A stretch of 28,486 nucleotides of DNA from a virus. Below are positions 20,491 through 27,498 of the stretch, piece after piece; positions within the stretch are counted from its first letter, which is position 1, and each line of letters opens with the position of its first letter. The stretch covers positions 1 through 28,486 of IMG/VR virus record IMGVR_UViG_3300044955_000087, one strand, 5' to 3'. Both the position numbers and the translations under genes were made by a program. The notes beneath the pieces were generated by a model that did no database searches, was not told the origin of the DNA, and saw only the letters and a program-made list of their open reading frames with translations.

Positions 20491-20628
20491 ATGGTTGACG
20501 TGACCGAGGAATATGTAATGAAAGCGGTTGGAATGTGTGGCATCCACGGGCTACATGGAACATCCGCCATGATTATGGACCTAATGAAGGAGCGTGTTCT
20601 ATCCCGCATCAAGGAACCCACCCCATGA
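20491..20628 (+). CDS. Small hypothetical protein, cassette gene 1
   Basis: 45 residues, preceded by AAGGAG 8 bases upstream. VDVTEEYVMKAVGMCGIHGL then HGTSAMIMDLMKERVLSRIK and a PTP end. Met- and Gly-rich, helical, no membrane span. The frame is rightward while all neighbouring virion genes run leftward. Its strong ribosome site, promoter and ATGA coupling to the next gene support expression. Function unknown. Confidence 0.6.
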   Translation: MVDVTEEYVMKAVGMCGIHGLHGTSAMIMDLMKERVLSRIKEPTP

Positions 20629-20786
20629 CCCCATCAGATCACAACCAAGCCGAATACATTCGCGGCATTCAAGCTGGAAAACGTATTGAGCGGCAACACC
20701 ACACCGCACGGCTCGTTAGCCGTGACGTGGCGTTCATATGCCTTGGGGTGGTAGTCGGTCTGATCTGGAAGGCGCTACTCTTCTAA
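20625..20786 (+). CDS. Small C-terminally membrane-anchored protein, cassette gene 2
   Basis: 53 residues from ATG 20625, overlapping the previous stop as ATGA; a longer frame to 20535 would overlap gene 1 without a site. A hydrophilic, basic N-terminal half (NQAEYIRGIQAGKRIERQHH) is followed by one C-terminal membrane segment (FICLGVVVGLIWKALLF). Predicted tail-anchored inner-membrane protein. Its stop overlaps the stop of the converging tail completion gene by four bases. Possible role in superinfection exclusion or host modification, by analogy with other morons only. Confidence 0.6.
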   Translation: MTPSDHNQAEYIRGIQAGKRIERQHHTARLVSRDVAFICLGVVVGLIWKALLF

Positions 20787-21196
20787 CCCCACCCCTCCCA
20801 GTACACCAAGCACGGCAACCGGAAGTGAGACCCATCACGATAGCCCGCCCCTGATACGGCGGGCTGTTTTGCGACACGTACTGAGATACCATCATATTCC
20901 ATTACGGCATCAGGCGCGAAGTAGTCACACAACGCACCCGCGAACTCGGCAGACTGCAAATCCGTCCATTGCAACGGCACCATGCAGTGAACAGCTAGAG
21001 ACCCCGTATGCCACTCTACGCCTTCCCAATACACACGGCTAGGATCAAACCGCACGTCATCAACGATCATATACGGCAGCGTAGGGTCTGGATCATCAAA
21101 CGATTGGCCGCCGTACACCACGTTAGCCGGAAGCCCAGGATAATCCTCCAGGTGATCTTTCAGCGCCTTCCAGATCTTTGCGTGTCTACTCGCCAT
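20783..21196 (-). CDS. Tail completion/terminator protein
   Basis: 137 residues: ASRHAKIWKALKDHLEDYPG start, a beta core (VVYGGQSFDDPDPTLPYMIV; GVEWHTGSLAVHCMVP) and a C-terminus GAGYRDGSHFRLPCLVYWEG. This layout (N-terminal helix, FDDPDPTLPYMIV-like strand, LPCxVYWE end) is seen in lambda U/HK97-gp10-adjacent tail terminator proteins of marine siphoviruses. It lies between the neck gene and the tail tube gene, as expected for a protein that caps the tail tube for joining to the head. Overlaps the neck gene by 11 bases. Confidence 0.68.
   Translation of the reverse strand: MASRHAKIWKALKDHLEDYPGLPANVVYGGQSFDDPDPTLPYMIVDDVRFDPSRVYWEGVEWHTGSLAVHCMVPLQWTDLQSAEFAGALCDYFAPDAVMEYDGISVRVAKQPAVSGAGYRDGSHFRLPCLVYWEGWG
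20842..20870 (+). terminator. Rightward terminator embedded in an opposing coding sequence
   Basis: Perfect 8-bp stem AGCCCGCC (20842-20849) with GGCGGGCT (20858-20865), an 8-base loop, then G and four Ts. It lies 55 bases after the cassette's last gene but inside the C-terminal coding region of the leftward tail completion gene. It would stop rightward RNA and, on the minus strand, has no T-tract, so it would spare the late operon. Confidence 0.7.
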
Positions 21197-21620
21197 GTAA
21201 TGTTTCCGCCTCTGTTACGAACTGCTGCCATTTAGCACCAGCGTTCTCTACAAAATAGTTGCCTGTTTGGTTATATGTGCGGCCTAGACTATCTGTGCCG
21301 ACGAAACCATAGTTTTGCCTAGGCGCATATGCAGCTTGGAATCCTAGGTATAGCGTTTCACCAGCCTCAACTCCAGCAATGACAAACTCCACGTTGCTTT
21401 GAGTGTAGTCCACAGCTACCCTGTCAACTTGCGGCATTTCAGTAGTGCTACCTGAAAAAGATCTACCGAGATTACCATCCCTGTGAGGTAGAAACCCACC
21501 ACTAGCCTTGGTTCGTATAACCTCTTTTGCCAGCTTGTATGCGGCATCACGAAAGATCAGCGTTGTGTTCTCTTTCGCGTCCACTGTGAACTGCTTAACT
21601 GTTGCTGAGAATGACACCAT
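21186..21620 (-). CDS. Neck/tail completion protein, HK97 gp10-like
   Basis: 144 residues. Begins VSFSATVKQFTVDAKENTTL and has a long first helix (IFRDAAYKLAKEVIRTKASG). A middle segment GETLYLGFQAAYAPRQNYGF is the typical gp10-type 'Y-A-x-x-x-E/N-x-G' region, followed by a C-terminal helix (YFVENAGAKWQQFVTEAETL). HK97-gp10-like proteins sit at the head-tail junction. The gene lies between the MuF-like head gene (26-base overlap) and the tail completion gene, agreeing with this role. Confidence 0.7.
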   Translation of the reverse strand: MVSFSATVKQFTVDAKENTTLIFRDAAYKLAKEVIRTKASGGFLPHRDGNLGRSFSGSTTEMPQVDRVAVDYTQSNVEFVIAGVEAGETLYLGFQAAYAPRQNYGFVGTDSLGRTYNQTGNYFVENAGAKWQQFVTEAETLHGE

Positions 21621-22680
21621 CAGCCCTCGCCTTCGCCCAATTTACCCTAATCAACAAACTACATGAGCAATTTATCGAATGCTTGGCCGGAATATCCGGC
21701 GCATGTGGGTATTGTATCAGTGTCCCGTCTGGCATACGAAACGGCGTTAATAGACCACTCACCTCGGTTTCATTCTCTGCAACGTGTTGAACACGCGGCT
21801 TCATACCACCGCCACCATGACGCCATTCCTTAATCGCGTACTCATAAGGGATGCCCTGCTTGTCCATGCCTTGACGGAACCCATCGAAACGCCCCTGCTC
21901 AACAGCAGCAGCCGTTTCTGTCCGCGCGATGGTATCACCACGCAGTTTAAGCAACCGATCAGAATACCGCCCAGACCATCTGTTAATCTGCGCCTCATTT
22001 GGGGACTTACCATCACGCAACAGCTTTAGAATACTGCGGTCAAAACGGCGATCCCGCTTAGAGAACGAACTACCTAGAGACCCATCGCGTTTAATCCAGA
22101 ACGCGGGTTCACCAGATTGTTTTGCCCATCCGTTACGCATTGCATCACGCATGTTACGGACGTGCAACTCTTGCTGCTGGTTTAGCCCCAACACGCCACC
22201 AGTCCGACGCCCATTAGGGCCAACACGGCCAACAACGTCTAGAGCGATCTGGCGCGGACCTTGACCTTTGGCGTACCCCTCACTCAGAGCCGTTCTAGCG
22301 GCTTCTCTGGTGGCCTCTGTGATGTCAGTGATAGACTTCCCCAACCACTCCCTAAGCGCCCTCTCAGCCACAGGGTTAGTCACGTCAAAGCGAACCACGG
22401 CGCGGGTTTGTGTAGGTGGATTAAACCGAACAGAACTCACCAACGCAACACCGGATTGCGCATATGCAGCGGTCAACTCTGCGCGCACGTTGGCGAATAC
22501 AGCGCTCTCGATGTTCATAGCATCTAAGGCGCGTTGAATATCGCCAGCATCAAGGGCCTCAATAACTCGGCGCAGGGTAACACTGTCACGCAAATCACGA
22601 ATAGCATCAGCAAAAGCACGGGCAACGCGCGGCCCATACTTCTTCTCAATGTCTGCTAGTGTGCGATCAAGATTTGCCAA
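21595..22680 (-). CDS. MuF-like minor head protein
   Basis: 361 residues. The middle contains a GGVLGLNQQQELHVRNMRDA segment and TIARTETAAAVEQGRFDGF, the RTE signature of the Mu F/SPP1 gp7 family. The C-terminus carries a His/Cys set, HSINCSCSLLIRV, typical of the end of this domain (H-x-x-CRC-like). A few copies per head are expected, near the portal; some are injected with DNA. Here the gene lies after the head-tail connector genes rather than beside the portal and capsid genes. Weak RBS. Overlaps the neck gene start by 26 bases. Confidence 0.75.
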   Translation of the reverse strand: MANLDRTLADIEKKYGPRVARAFADAIRDLRDSVTLRRVIEALDAGDIQRALDAMNIESAVFANVRAELTAAYAQSGVALVSSVRFNPPTQTRAVVRFDVTNPVAERALREWLGKSITDITEATREAARTALSEGYAKGQGPRQIALDVVGRVGPNGRRTGGVLGLNQQQELHVRNMRDAMRNGWAKQSGEPAFWIKRDGSLGSSFSKRDRRFDRSILKLLRDGKSPNEAQINRWSGRYSDRLLKLRGDTIARTETAAAVEQGRFDGFRQGMDKQGIPYEYAIKEWRHGGGGMKPRVQHVAENETEVSGLLTPFRMPDGTLIQYPHAPDIPAKHSINCSCSLLIRVNWAKARADGVILSNS

Positions 22681-22683
22681 TTG

Positions 22684-23019
22684 TCACTCTATTCCGAATA
22701 TTGCGTCTAGGGCGTCGTCTGGGATGTTCAGGTTTTCCGGTGCGGCCACCTTCAATAGCAGCCAGTGTGTGCGATGAATTTCAGCCGACGACGCCCAGAT
22801 GATGCGCGCCTTCGCTTCTTGAGCCTCCGGCATACCTTCAAGCATAGGAAGAAGTACGTTAGGCCAGCGCCCCTCTGCCGCCATCGTTGCATCAGCTGGT
22901 GTCAGAATTTCCCGGCTTAGCAGGGCCAGACAGAATGATTGTCGCGACATGGACGCGCTACTACGCCGAATGGACAGAGCATCAGCCTCGCTCATTGCGT
23001 TCACCTTGATAATACTCAT
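22684..23019 (-). CDS. Conserved phage structural-module protein
   Basis: 111 residues, all-alpha: ALSIRRSSASMSRQSFCLAL, then LLSREILTPADATMAAEGRW with PNVLLPMLEGMPEAQEAKAR and WLLLKVAAPENLNIPDDALD. The SREILTPADAxxAAxGxWP pattern is found in phage genes downstream of tail fibre genes, where it is annotated only as hypothetical. Overlap of 4 bases with the preceding gene, gap of 3 bases to the MuF-like gene. Possibly a tail-fibre assembly helper; not provable from sequence. Confidence 0.6.
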   Translation of the reverse strand: MSIIKVNAMSEADALSIRRSSASMSRQSFCLALLSREILTPADATMAAEGRWPNVLLPMLEGMPEAQEAKARIIWASSAEIHRTHWLLLKVAAPENLNIPDDALDAIFGIE

Positions 23020-23231
23020 GCCCCCACCCCATCTGTTAGATCTGACTCATCAACGGTCCAACTATCGCGCAAGGCTCGGTCTGTGTGGATTTCGGAGGCG
23101 TCCACGATCTTGAATGGCTTTCCGGTAGGCACGTCCTTGGCGGCGATTTCCTCAACCGTCAGGGCGCACTTAGCTGGAATAATGACGGCCACGCCATCGC
23201 TATCGTTTTTGTAAATGATGCGTTTTTCCAA
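23016..23231 (-). CDS. Small conserved protein following a tail fibre gene
   Basis: 71 residues from a TTG start at 23231, supported by GGAGG 6 bases upstream; no ATG is nearby. Sequence EKRIIYKNDSDGVAVIIPA, CALTVEEIAAKDVPTGKPFK, ASEIHTDRALRDSWTVD. This (M)KRIIYxxxDGGVxVxxP...EEIAxKDVPxGxPFxIVD pattern is very common beside tail fibre genes in phages and has no assigned function; it is small and likely structural. Starts one base after the fibre stop, ends in a 4-base overlap with the next gene. Confidence 0.7.
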   Translation of the reverse strand: MEKRIIYKNDSDGVAVIIPAKCALTVEEIAAKDVPTGKPFKIVDASEIHTDRALRDSWTVDESDLTDGVGA

Positions 23232-23232
23232 T

Positions 23233-24324
23233 TTAGCCTCCTATGACCATGACGCTGACATATGCGCTGTCTTTTGCAAAATTGCCGCGGCTGCATATGG
23301 ATACCGCCATGCTGCCGACAAGCGGCGCACGCTCTACCGCAGCCGATGTGTTGTTGGTGTTGTGAATGTTGATGATATGACTGTCTTGCGCTGCTTGTGC
23401 CTGACAAGAGGCGATAGCCATGTAGTCGGTATCTGCAAAGTCGTCCGTGAAGTTTACGATAAACGACCCAACCCCGTTGTCGGTGATGCTGGTCACGTTC
23501 AGACTGTCTCGGATTGCGACCGTGCCAGTGCCGTTGAAATTAACCCATGCTTTAACAGGTGACAGCCCCGCCTGAGCAGAAATAGCCTCCGCCGTCCGTA
23601 GCGGGGTCATATACTTATCGTTATCAGTCCCGGTCTCCGCCTCCAACTGCGTAGCTTTATCGGCAGCGGGAAGTGCATTATCCGCCTTAGTGCCTTGCGC
23701 CGCCGTTGCAAAGTCACCTGTTGCGGATGTTGCCGCAGTCCCCAATCCTAGGTTAGTCCTAGCTGTCCCCGTGTTAGCAATCCCAGCTAGGTTATCAGCT
23801 TTCGCCAGGAAATTTGTTGGGTTAATAGATGCCGCACTAACAGCAGCCTCTTGCGCAGATATAGCCGCGTCATCCGCATCAACAGCAGCCGCCGCCGCGT
23901 CAATGGCCGCGCTATCAGCAGCACTAGTTGCGGACGCAGCAGCAGCCTGCAATTGCGCGATGTATTCAGCAACGGTAGCGCCTTGAGGGGGCGCGATTGG
24001 TAGCAGGTCATTTAGATCATAAGGCCCACCAGTAGTAGGAACCTCGATCTTACCAGCATCAAAGACAAGAGGATTGGTCCCATTGTAGATATTAAGGCTA
24101 ACGCTATAAAACGTAGTGCGCTCGCCATCCTCATTAGACCACAGATCTACATCAAGAGCGCCCGTATCTGAAAGCACAGACGTTACAGATCTCGGCGCAA
24201 TAGTAACACCAGCAGTTGCGTCTGTGTCAAAACCCGTCATAGTAAACGTAACGCTAGACTTACTTGGAATAGTTCCATCTGGTAGCGCAATAACGCCTGT
24301 AATGCTGGTTGTTGTAATTGCCAT
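23233..24324 (-). CDS. Tail fibre-like protein
   Basis: 363 residues. N-terminal beta domain (ITTTSITGVIALPDGTIPSK and a VTFTMTGFDTDATAGVTI segment), as in many fibres that attach by this end. A long Ala-rich coiled stalk follows (LQAAAASATSAADSAAIDAA; AAISAQEAAVSAAS). Then a trimeric-fibre motif ANTGTARTNLGLGTAATSAT and a C-terminal receptor-binding-like beta domain (VNFTDDFADTDYMAIASCQA). Its place between connector and MuF genes is unusual for a tail fibre, and it could instead be a head or neck fibre (whisker). Confidence 0.75.
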   Translation of the reverse strand: MAITTTSITGVIALPDGTIPSKSSVTFTMTGFDTDATAGVTIAPRSVTSVLSDTGALDVDLWSNEDGERTTFYSVSLNIYNGTNPLVFDAGKIEVPTTGGPYDLNDLLPIAPPQGATVAEYIAQLQAAAASATSAADSAAIDAAAAAVDADDAAISAQEAAVSAASINPTNFLAKADNLAGIANTGTARTNLGLGTAATSATGDFATAAQGTKADNALPAADKATQLEAETGTDNDKYMTPLRTAEAISAQAGLSPVKAWVNFNGTGTVAIRDSLNVTSITDNGVGSFIVNFTDDFADTDYMAIASCQAQAAQDSHIINIHNTNNTSAAVERAPLVGSMAVSICSRGNFAKDSAYVSVMVIGG

Positions 24325-24678
24325 TTAGCCTTGCCTCACAAAATAAATTACCACGCTAGGATCACCAGCAGCCAAAACCTTTCGGCGTGAAATGATCGTG
24401 TGATTTGAACTGTCTATTTTCATTATACCCCCAATATCGAAAACCTGCGCTTCACCTGTTACGATAACCTTCAGATCCGTAGACAGAACGGTTTCATTAA
24501 CCTCCCACTTGGAAACGCCAGTCACAACCGCCTTAATATCCGTTGATGACTGCGACACAATAGGCGGATCGAATTCCGTAGCACCCTCTACCGTTGTCAC
24601 CGTAACTGCCTGCTGTGTATCACCGTACTTACTGATTAGGCGCGTGGCTGTCTTAGCCATCTTTGAACGCAGACTCAT
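24325..24678 (-). CDS. Head closure/connector protein
   Basis: 117 residues. SLRSKMAKTATRLISKYGDT start, then a beta-barrel (TVEGATEFDPPIVSQSSTDI; ETVLSTDLKVIVTGEAQVFD; RRKVLAAGDPSVVIYFVRQG). The pattern ISKYG-x-T...V-x-G-x-S/Y-x-x-x...VLSTDLKVIV...VxxAGDPxVVY belongs to small head-closure (Hc1-type) proteins. The preceding gene is a head-tail adaptor, giving the classical adaptor-closure pair. ATGA coupling with the adaptor gene. Confidence 0.72.
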   Translation of the reverse strand: MSLRSKMAKTATRLISKYGDTQQAVTVTTVEGATEFDPPIVSQSSTDIKAVVTGVSKWEVNETVLSTDLKVIVTGEAQVFDIGGIMKIDSSNHTIISRRKVLAAGDPSVVIYFVRQG

Positions 24679-25151
24679 ACCACAAACGCCGCAACACTAG
24701 CACCCCAACCAGAGCGCAGGAAAGGACGCAACAGAGCCTCAATCGTGTCATAACGTGGCGTGTTATCAACCACGCTATCATCAGCCATGCTATCCGAGTT
24801 CATGGGCGCATGATAGCTAACTGACAGCACGTCAACCTTTTCAGACGCAACAGCGCCAGATCCATTGTTAGACACGCCACCAGCAGTCAGAGCCGATGGG
24901 TCAGCGTCATATAGTAGCGCGGCCTCATATGTAGCGTTATCTACGCGCTCAGGTACCGTGGTAACGCCTGTGATGCCAGTACGCGGCCAAGCATCGCCAT
25001 AGGTATCGACTGGCTGGCCGATGTAGCGGTCCCAGTACAGCCCATCCAAATAAGCGCTCGCAACGTAGCGCAGCACGTCAGGATCGCCCGTCACCGTGCG
25101 CCCTGTGGATGCCGCATAGGCCGCTAACCCTGTATTGTCGCCGTATGCCAT
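24675..25151 (-). CDS. Head-tail adaptor (DnaT-like ssDNA-binding family annotation)
   Basis: 158 residues. AYGDNTGLAAYAASTGRTVT start, LRYVASAYLDGLYWDRYIGQ and RVDNATYEAALLYDADPSAL, then KVDVLSVSYHAP and a C-terminal YDTIEALLRPFLRSG. This matches phage proteins usually annotated as 'DnaT-like ssDNA-binding', which are head-tail adaptors (Ad1-like) by position. It binds the portal ring and is followed by the closure protein. AGGAG lies 6 bases before the ATG on the minus strand; just upstream is the divergent rightward cassette. Confidence 0.75.
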   Translation of the reverse strand: MAYGDNTGLAAYAASTGRTVTGDPDVLRYVASAYLDGLYWDRYIGQPVDTYGDAWPRTGITGVTTVPERVDNATYEAALLYDADPSALTAGGVSNNGSGAVASEKVDVLSVSYHAPMNSDSMADDSVVDNTPRYDTIEALLRPFLRSGWGASVAAFVV

Positions 25152-25192
25152 AGTTGCTCCTGTGGTTTGTGCTTAGGATAGCGTATTAGGTG

Positions 25193-25221
25193 TTGACAGG
25201 CGAATAAGGGGCGGTTAGGGT
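25193..25221 (+). promoter_or_regulatory. Rightward promoter of the surface-protein cassette
   Basis: Consensus TTGACA (25193-25198), a 17-base spacer and TAGGGT (25216-25221). The boxes are identical to those at 8139-8167. The site lies 42 bases from the start of the divergent adaptor gene. GGAGG at 25232-25236 precedes the ATG at 25245. Confidence 0.6.
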
Positions 25222-25244
25222 GTAGCTAAACGGAGGATACACCA

Positions 25245-25343
25245 ATGACCATCTTGAAAAACCTACTAACTGGACTACTAATGGGCACGATCATAGCCGC
25301 CGCGCTTTATGTCCCACTGATTATTGACCTAGGAGCTTACTAA
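25245..25343 (+). CDS. 32-residue membrane peptide, cassette gene 1
   Basis: ATG 25245 with CGGAGG 8 bases upstream. A Lys-containing N-terminus precedes one hydrophobic helix: LTGLLMGTIIAAALYVPLII followed by DLGAY. It may be a tiny inner-membrane protein or a signal-anchor peptide. The stop and the next ATG share one base (TAATG), so translation of the collagen-like protein is probably coupled to it. No homologue recognised. Confidence 0.6.
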   Translation: MTILKNLLTGLLMGTIIAAALYVPLIIDLGAY

Positions 25344-25858
25344 TGAAAACTCTTATCGCAACAACCGCCGTCATCCTCGTAATGTCTACAGCAGCAACAG
25401 CAAGCCCTAAGTCTTGCCCAGTTAAAACGGATACGAACGGTGTGCAGATCATCAAGAATGGTTGCGCTGCCTTTGTTGGTGCCACAGGCGCTCAGGGGCC
25501 ACAAGGAGAGCAAGGACCACAGGGTGAGCAGGGACTTACAGGGGCTGCTGGAACGAATGGAACAGATGGTATCAATGGCACTAACGGCGCTGATGGTAGT
25601 GACGGTGCTGATGGGGCTGATGGGGCTGATGGGGCTGATGCTGTAGCACCACTAGGCTCACTATCATTTGCGGCAGCTAGTGCGTCATTCGATGGTGACG
25701 GTATTGGCTTCGGTCTGTCTGACTCTAACTATGGTGACCTTGAAGGCTCTGTAGTGTTAGGGTTCGACCTTGATGGTGGCTGGCGTGTAGTTGCTGGCAT
25801 TACTACAAACTTCAAGGGTAAGACTGCTGGTTCAATCGGTGTAGGAGTTAGCTTCTAA
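25343..25858 (+). CDS. Secreted collagen-like protein with YadA-type C-terminal anchor
   Basis: 171 residues. 1-20: Sec signal peptide (KTLIATTAVILVMSTAATA). 21-45: short head with two cysteines (C25, C41). 46-99: 18 perfect Gly-X-Y triplets (GATGAQGPQGEQGPQGEQ, ending in GAD repeats), a collagen-like trimeric stalk. 100-171: 72 residues of alternating hydrophobic strands (GSLSFAAASASFDGDGIGFG; GSVVLGFDLDGGWRVVAGIT; AGSIGVGVSF) ending in Phe. The length, strand count, Gly pattern and terminal aromatic match the YadA/trimeric autotransporter anchor. Inference: a miniature trimeric outer-membrane surface protein made by the infected cell. Rightward gene inside the leftward late operon, with its own promoter. 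Confidence 0.78.
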   Translation: MKTLIATTAVILVMSTAATASPKSCPVKTDTNGVQIIKNGCAAFVGATGAQGPQGEQGPQGEQGLTGAAGTNGTDGINGTNGADGSDGADGADGADGADAVAPLGSLSFAAASASFDGDGIGFGLSDSNYGDLEGSVVLGFDLDGGWRVVAGITTNFKGKTAGSIGVGVSF

Positions 25859-25998
25859 TGACTGATACCGTACAAAACGCACTTGCTGACCTCGCAGACC
25901 GTGGGGACTACTGGTTCGAATTGGCTATGGAGGATGCCTTCCTAGACATGCTGGAGGAAGAACAGGAACAAGAGGGAACTAAAGATTACCACCTTTAG
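25858..25998 (+). CDS. Small acidic protein, cassette gene 3
   Basis: 46 residues. The ATG shares one base with the stop of the collagen-like gene (TAATG). TDTVQNALADLADRGDYWFE followed by LAMEDAFLDMLEEEQEQEG and a KDYHL end. Extremely acidic and helical, with no signal peptide, so cytoplasmic. It could be a chaperone or adaptor for its secreted neighbour or an independent host-directed peptide; neither is shown by the sequence. Confidence 0.55.
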   Translation: MTDTVQNALADLADRGDYWFELAMEDAFLDMLEEEQEQEGTKDYHL

Positions 25999-26030
25999 TA
26001 ATTGATAGGAGGTGTTCCCGTATCTGCCTT

Positions 26031-26050
26031 GGGCCGCTTAATAGCGGCCC
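26031..26050. terminator. Hairpin at the end of the rightward cassette
   Basis: Perfect 7-bp stem GGGCCGC (26031-26037) with GCGGCCC (26044-26050) and a 6-base loop. The following bases, TTGTGCTTT, are only partly T-rich, so as a terminator it is moderate. It lies in the gap between the converging cassette and late-operon genes. Confidence 0.6.
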
Positions 26051-26057
26051 TTGTGCT

Positions 26058-27224
26058 TTATCGCTCAGATACCCCGACAAGCCCACCTAACTCGGCTGTC
26101 ACGTCCCTATTGGCTGATGTGTTCTCAATCCAGATTTCGATCCGGTCGTTTTCTTCCAATTGCCCAAACGCGAATATCTCGACACCTTCAGCGCGCCCAG
26201 CAGCGTTAAGGGTTCGCACCCCAGATGTTGCAAGGTCAATATACCCAGCCGCACTATCATCCCATTGGCGCACGATCAACGAAACCTGATCACCGTTACT
26301 GCCAGAAACCGTCAGCAATGCCAGTACTTGAACCTCGACATCTTGCGTCGATATGTACACGAACTCGTTATCGTTAGCGCCCGTGAACCATTGGAGGTCG
26401 CTGTAGGTCGTTACCCCGGCAAGCTTGTTGGGGTTAGTGCCTCCACTCAGGACTGTTACCGCTGGCGTTGTTACCGACCATTGCCCGCCTACATACGTGT
26501 TACGCACGCCCTGACAGTTTCGGAACCGCGCCTTAACGCTTTCAGACGGCATGTTAGGGAACGCATCATACCCACCCGGCACACGTACGCCCTCCATAGA
26601 GAACGCAGCGTCGTTGGTGATATCAGCAGCGGCAATGTCAGTAAACACAGCACCGCCCAGTTGAAGCGCGTTGAAGTCTGAGCGGAATGACCCGTTGATA
26701 ACAAGCGCCGTGCCTTCTTTAAATACAGGACCAGTCATTGCACCAATGATAATAGCCGTGGTCGAGAAGAACCCGCCTGCCCATGTTCCAGACAGTGTTA
26801 GACCCGCAGTGCAGAAGATGAGCGCCAAATTTGTCCACAGCCCTTGCCTGTACGCCGTTAGCTCGCCCAAAGACGCACAGTTAGTGAAGTTTGTATCTAT
26901 GCACTCGACAGCGCCCAGATTGCCCGCGTTATTGAGGTTGAATACGGAAGGCGATGTAAACGTAAGACCCCTTACGAACAAGTCGCCGCTGTAAGGCTCG
27001 GTCCCTGTTACGAAGATCGACCCCGTTGACGTCAAGCTAGAGATCGTGACGCCGTGACCTTCTATCTGCAAGCCACCTTGGGGGACTGTAATGCTACCCG
27101 CCCCTAGATCAATAGCGCCATCGATCTTGTACAGAGTGTCGCTGCGCAGGTCGCCAGTTAGCTCGGATGCCGACTTTACGATGCGTTCATATACTGCAAC
27201 ATTGCCACTTCCGTAGCTGAACAT
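26058..27224 (-). CDS. Virion fibre/spike-like protein with beta-helix
   Basis: 388 residues. N-terminal YERIVKSASELTGDLRSDTL, then LYKIDGAIDLGAGSITVPQG, GLQIEGHGVTISSLTSTGSI and further short strand-turn rungs up to about residue 200, typical of a right-handed parallel beta-helix (pectate-lyase-like spike fold). The C-terminal 140 residues look like a jelly-roll (a VQVLALLTVSGSNGDQVSL segment; EENDRIEIWIENTSANRDVT). It could be a head fibre or decoration given its location right after the capsid and decoration genes, or a tail spike. No catalytic residues can be assigned by eye. Start overlaps the previous stop by one base. Confidence 0.65.
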   Translation of the reverse strand: MFSYGSGNVAVYERIVKSASELTGDLRSDTLYKIDGAIDLGAGSITVPQGGLQIEGHGVTISSLTSTGSIFVTGTEPYSGDLFVRGLTFTSPSVFNLNNAGNLGAVECIDTNFTNCASLGELTAYRQGLWTNLALIFCTAGLTLSGTWAGGFFSTTAIIIGAMTGPVFKEGTALVINGSFRSDFNALQLGGAVFTDIAAADITNDAAFSMEGVRVPGGYDAFPNMPSESVKARFRNCQGVRNTYVGGQWSVTTPAVTVLSGGTNPNKLAGVTTYSDLQWFTGANDNEFVYISTQDVEVQVLALLTVSGSNGDQVSLIVRQWDDSAAGYIDLATSGVRTLNAAGRAEGVEIFAFGQLEENDRIEIWIENTSANRDVTAELGGLVGVSER

Positions 27225-27496
27225 TACTCGGCCTCACCATATACCGTGGTAGACGACACTACAGCAGCACTAGGAATAATCATCCAAATGTCGCGCGCAG
27301 CACCCTCGCGTCGATATAGTTCATTAAACGGAATGTATTGTGTTTCACCCGGAGCCGGGGTAGCGTCACCAACATCTGTTACCACAACATTGATTTCACC
27401 AACTAGCCGCTCGGTTGCAGCAAACACAGTCGTATTACTGCCAACCTTTGTGTAGGCGAATTTATTAATCGCCGTAGCAAACGAACGAATAGCCAT
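27224..27496 (-). CDS. Small structural protein, capsid region
   Basis: 90 residues: AIRSFATAINKFAYTKVGSN, TERLVGEINVVVTDVGDATP, ARDIWMIIPSAAVVSSTTVY. Beta-rich, without Lys/Arg clusters, in the head gene cluster between a decoration-like protein and the fibre-like protein. RBS GGAGG 7 bases before the ATG. Probably a head decoration or fibre-attachment protein; the family was not recognised. Confidence 0.6.
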   Translation of the reverse strand: MAIRSFATAINKFAYTKVGSNTTVFAATERLVGEINVVVTDVGDATPAPGETQYIPFNELYRREGAARDIWMIIPSAAVVSSTTVYGEAE

Positions 27497-27498
27497 AA

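Noticed and set aside
26001-26030. AGGAGGTG ribosome-site-like sequence at about 26007-26014 after the cassette
   Set aside because: The only nearby starts give a 9-codon frame (GTG) or a frame running antisense through the fibre gene. Probably a remnant or chance match.
26160-26681. 173-codon plus-strand frame opposite the fibre-like gene
   Set aside because: Arg/His-rich product with no start signals. The minus-strand gene has beta-helix character and correct operon overlaps.
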